From contig OENT01000685.1 of NCBI GenBank assembly GCA_900239685.1, positions 21,769-85,768 on the forward strand: a stretch of 64,000 nucleotides of DNA. Direction: 5' to 3'. The position numbers and the translations under genes were made by a program. Shown here in pieces: positions 61,009-64,000 of this stretch; positions within the stretch are counted from its first letter, which is position 1; each line of letters begins with the position of its first letter. The stretch is from Rotaria macrura (lineage: Eukaryota; Rotifera; Eurotatoria; Philodinida; Philodinidae). The notes below the pieces were generated by a model that saw nothing but the letters and a program-made list of their open reading frames with translations, had not been told where the DNA came from and did not search any database.

Positions 61009-62063
61009 CTATTCTAAGAGTAGTATTCATTTTTCTAAACGAGACTTATCGTATTCACATTTTGTTTTTCTAATACAACAAGTCGATAGAAGATTATTTG
61101 AATTGATCAGTCAATAGAATATTTCCATTGATGACAAACAAAAATAATATCGATCCTAAAATTGAAGAACTCACATTTCTATCACATGTTTATCTTTAAT
61201 AAAGATGTAGCCATAATTGATTGCGAATGACTTCTTTTGATATTGACATCTAACAATTGAAATATTATGACGATGAAGAATTTTCATCCGAAAGTCTCAG
61301 TGTTCGATTATCGTCAAAAACAAAACGCACTAGTCTAGTACTATCAATACACTATGTCAATATTTTCATAAGCTACCACTATTTCATTAGTGTTCGAATC
61401 GGAATATTGAATTCAGATAATCGATAGTTCTTCACATATTCGTTTGCCTTTTATCGTTGTTTTGTCTTGATATTTACAACAAAGAGATACATCTGCGAAT
61501 TTTTTCATCAAACAATTTATAATTACATGAATGTATGCGAATATAAGATTTAGTGTATGTATTGCGTGCTGAAATTTGACATACAAGTTATTTGAAGTGC
61601 CAAGTGAAAGATTTCTGTAGATTAGATTTATTCTTTATTTTGCATTACACTTTAGCTAATTGTCTTCTTGTTCCAGTAGAGAATGAGAATTAATGGATTA
61701 TTTTCAACCAAAGAACAAAATTCAATTAAAAAACAATCCTCTAATATTACTTTTGAATTCATACGAATATCCGTTAGCATAAATTATAATTCATTTGTAT
61801 CACTATTTAATGTTAATGTTTATCTCATTGCAGAGACAAACTTGATTTTCAAAGCAGGAAGGGGGAGGGGGCAAGGCAATATCGGTATAGGTTTTTGTTT
61901 TTCTATCTTTGGTGGACATCTGCCAAATCAGATTTTTTTGCAGTCAGACTCGGCTTCAAGTATTTTTAGAATCGTATCGAAATCGTTCATCTCTAATCTT
62001 TGAGAGCGAATTTTAAAGATAAAAAATTACTTCGCTTAGTTTTTCGTCGAGCAAACTGAAGTG
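61009..62063. other. Spacer with unsupported 106-codon frame
   Basis: A + strand frame at 61683-62003 lies just after an acceptor-like TTCTTGTTCCAG, but I recognise no domain in it, and a G-rich run (61859-61870) interrupts it. Left as undetermined. Confidence 0.35.
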
Positions 62064-62293
62064 TTATTTACAGGTCAATTTAATGTAGATCAACCGATGT
62101 TCTAAGAAATAGTTGAAAAACTTTTTACACATTGAATCTATGAAACGAAACTCGTCAAAAGACAATTTTTAGGCAACGAACAACCAATAATAATTTTTGA
62201 GAAAACAAAATTTTTAAATTATTCGTTAATCGATTACCTTGTTGTAAGATGCCAATAGCTGCCCTTAACATACGATTATCATCAGCACCTACC
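62064..62293 (-). pseudogene. Isolated exons resembling the C-terminus of VPS25
   Basis: Two minus-strand segments with good splice borders, 62293-62238 and 62101-62072, join in phase to read GADDNRMLRAAIGILQQ-EHRLIYIKLT. This parallels the last winged helix of VPS25, the ESCRT-II subunit (human: LRALQALQQEH with similar flanks). The LRA...LQQEH run continuing exactly across the predicted junction supports the reading. However, the family's final GVKFF strand is missing: reading on gives CK and a stop at 62064-62066. No upstream VPS25 exons are visible in the 1.7 kb to the window edge. It may be a relic, or the 3' part of a gene whose other exons lie beyond 64000. Confidence 0.45.
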
Positions 62294-63892
62294 CTATAGT
62301 AAAATGAGCACAATTCTCGGACAATTGATCGATTTCAATTTATGTAACTATCACTCTAAATGTGTTACATAGATGAAACTATTGCTACTTGTCGAGTAGA
62401 AAGAAAAACATCGTTGCAAATATGTTCATTCTATATAGAGCTTACAGTAAAAACTGAAGTCACAAAAAAGAAATTACAGGAACGTATTTCATTTCAGAGA
62501 AAAAATCACAAACTGAAACTATTCTTTCGGATTTGCGATCACTAAACATTAGCTGGTGATTACTCCTAAAGATTTAAGCGTTTATTTTTAATCTTAATTA
62601 GCAGCCATTAGCACTTTTCCATGATAAATTTATGATTTTATAAAATGAACCAAGATGTTTTTTTTTGTTGAAAAACTAGAGGATAAAAGAAGATTAATAT
62701 TATTCGATTACATAGAACAAATGTTAAAAGATTCACACAATTAGTAATACTAATTTTCTTTCCAAAATACGTATTTGAATGAAAACGTCTTTGATTCAAC
62801 GAGTTGAGTTGTGAATATTCTGTTTCAAAAAAAAGCAAAAATCAATAGTCTCATATTAGCATGTTATTTGACATTAGATATTTACTATACTTACTGATAT
62901 GATATGTCGCTACTATTACGCTATTTAGGCTCGATTTTAATATTTGGAGAAATTTTCTTAGTCAATGAACGTAGCAGCCATTACCTGCTTGTTTTACAAT
63001 AGGCTTACATCACTTTCACATCTTCTGCAGTAGTGAATGACTTCATTGTTAATTCAATCTATTTTATGATTCTCTGGAATATTCTACGAAGAAGAAAATC
63101 ATTCGACGTTTTCTTCCATCGATGTGAGACAATTAAATCCAACATTAGCTAATCATTGGTCAATCATAGTTGACAGAAAAATTGTGAAGATGATCTCATC
63201 ACTTCATATATTGATAATTAACAATTGAGTGTAGTTGAAACGATGAAATTTTCATAGACGGTACAAAATTTGAAGAAATTTTCTGTTTTGTAATCAGTTC
63301 GTCTATATCCAATGGTTTGAATCACTACAAACTTCGATCAATCTTCAATGAACAACTTAATTATGAAACACCTGTTGACTCTCTAAGTGATCCTTTATGA
63401 AAATAAAACACAATTTTTCAAAACATTAAATACATAGAGATGTTGGCGAAGAAAAAATTGTAATATTGAAAAGGATACCTATAAATTCTGTTAAGCTTGA
63501 ATGTGAATATTTGAATCTCGACTCGATGCATCCATAATGAATCGATGCATATACTAATCTTACTTTTTCAATAGTAAAAGATGTAGTTTACCCACTAATT
63601 ATCACCAAAAATATGAAATGTTGTAGAACTCATAAGCGCATGAGCCCTACATGCAGAGTTTTCTCAAGTATTAAAAAACTCTATGACTATGTCGTCGTCA
63701 CTAAAACATTTTCATGATCACTGTTCGTAGCAAGTCTTGCGTACTTTATTAATGATACATTCTTTATCATCATCATTTTTTCTGTTGTATTCAGTTACGG
63801 TAATCAATATTTGGTACACATGCGTGGTCATACTTGTCTATTTCTCATATCTTTATTCCGTATTCTCTAATTTCTTGAACATGACACATATA
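62294..63892. other. AT-rich spacer
   Basis: No supported gene. I searched the minus strand for the N-terminal tryptophan-rich VPS25 segments and found none. Frames at 62360-62545 (+) and 62638-62838 (-) lack motifs. Confidence 0.4.
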
Positions 63893-64000
63893 CCCAGGTC
63901 GTTCGTTCCGGAGCCCGGATCCGGCCGGAACCCGCAGGAAACGGGATATTTTCCGGCTTCTTCCTGCCGGTTCCGGTGTACTTCCGGCCGTTTCCGGCCG
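63893..64000. mobile_element. Foldback element with CCGGAA words, cut by window end
   Basis: Starts CCCAGGTCGTTCGTTCC, preceded by TA, sharing its terminus with the elements at 44145 and 47569. The visible 108 bp is GC-rich and composed of TTCCGG/CCGGAA and GGCCGG words. The right half lies outside the window, so the second terminus and the target duplication cannot be checked. Confidence 0.65.

Noticed and set aside
61683-62003. 106-codon + frame following an acceptor-like sequence
   Set aside because: No domain recognised and a G-rich low-complexity stretch lies in it; kept only as a note.

Overview
This window looks like nuclear DNA of a bdelloid rotifer, possibly Rotaria or Adineta. It is strongly AT-rich outside mobile elements. 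Many introns are about 50-110 nt and GT-AG, with a minority of 0.6-1.6 kb. The histone genes end in the animal 3' stem-loop instead of a poly(A) signal. The H2A gene encodes a long, Lys/Ala-rich C-terminal tail of the kind reported for bdelloid H2A variants (H2Abd). The bdelloid call rests mainly on that tail; the genus is a guess.

Layout. (1) 0.9-23 kb: five intact single-exon F-box genes of one paralogous family (901, 1902, 7870, 18230, 21949; all + strand) and three decayed relatives (5773, 6442, 14737), separated by long AT-rich spacers and small DNA transposons. The first two F-box ORFs are only 26 nt apart, with a splice acceptor between them. (2) 23.9-31 kb: MRPL43 (mitochondrial ribosome), FICD (ER AMPylase/deAMPylase, two exons) and a seven-exon gene for a Cys/His-rich protein I do not recognise. 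(3) 31.8-32.9 kb: a composite element with an internal duplication and a nested hAT-type MITE. (4) 34.1-41.6 kb, minus strand: an eleven-exon EDEM3-like ER mannosidase (GH47 plus PA domain) whose exon phases all join to 990 aa. (5) 42.6-48.8 kb: a dense cluster of foldback elements. (6) 49.2-53.6 kb: COQ3 (five exons), then H4 and H2B on the minus strand and a divergent H2A with one intron. (7) 57.5-58.6 kb: a two-exon rhodopsin-like GPCR. (8) 60.3-64 kb: a piggyBac-type TTAA-flanked element, two isolated exons resembling the C-terminus of VPS25, and the start of another foldback element cut by the window edge.

The most unusual signal is the set of small non-autonomous elements. Several have hAT-type ends and 8-bp target duplications (9244, 19731, 32646; probably 20622). 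A second set has ends starting CCCAGG or CCCATG, each flanked by an identical dinucleotide that is not restricted to TA (43579, 44145, 47569, 48023). In both sets the interior is built from one short word and its complement repeated in palindromic order, with a different word in each element. A second notable signal is that nine genes of unrelated function, five of them the F-box paralogues, have a pyrimidine-tract/AG acceptor 0 to about 40 nt before the start codon. That fits the spliced-leader trans-splicing reported for bdelloids and would resolve the close F-box gene pair as an operon.

Exon structures were worked out by hand from splice signals and reading frame. No homology search was run, so family names rest on recognised motifs.
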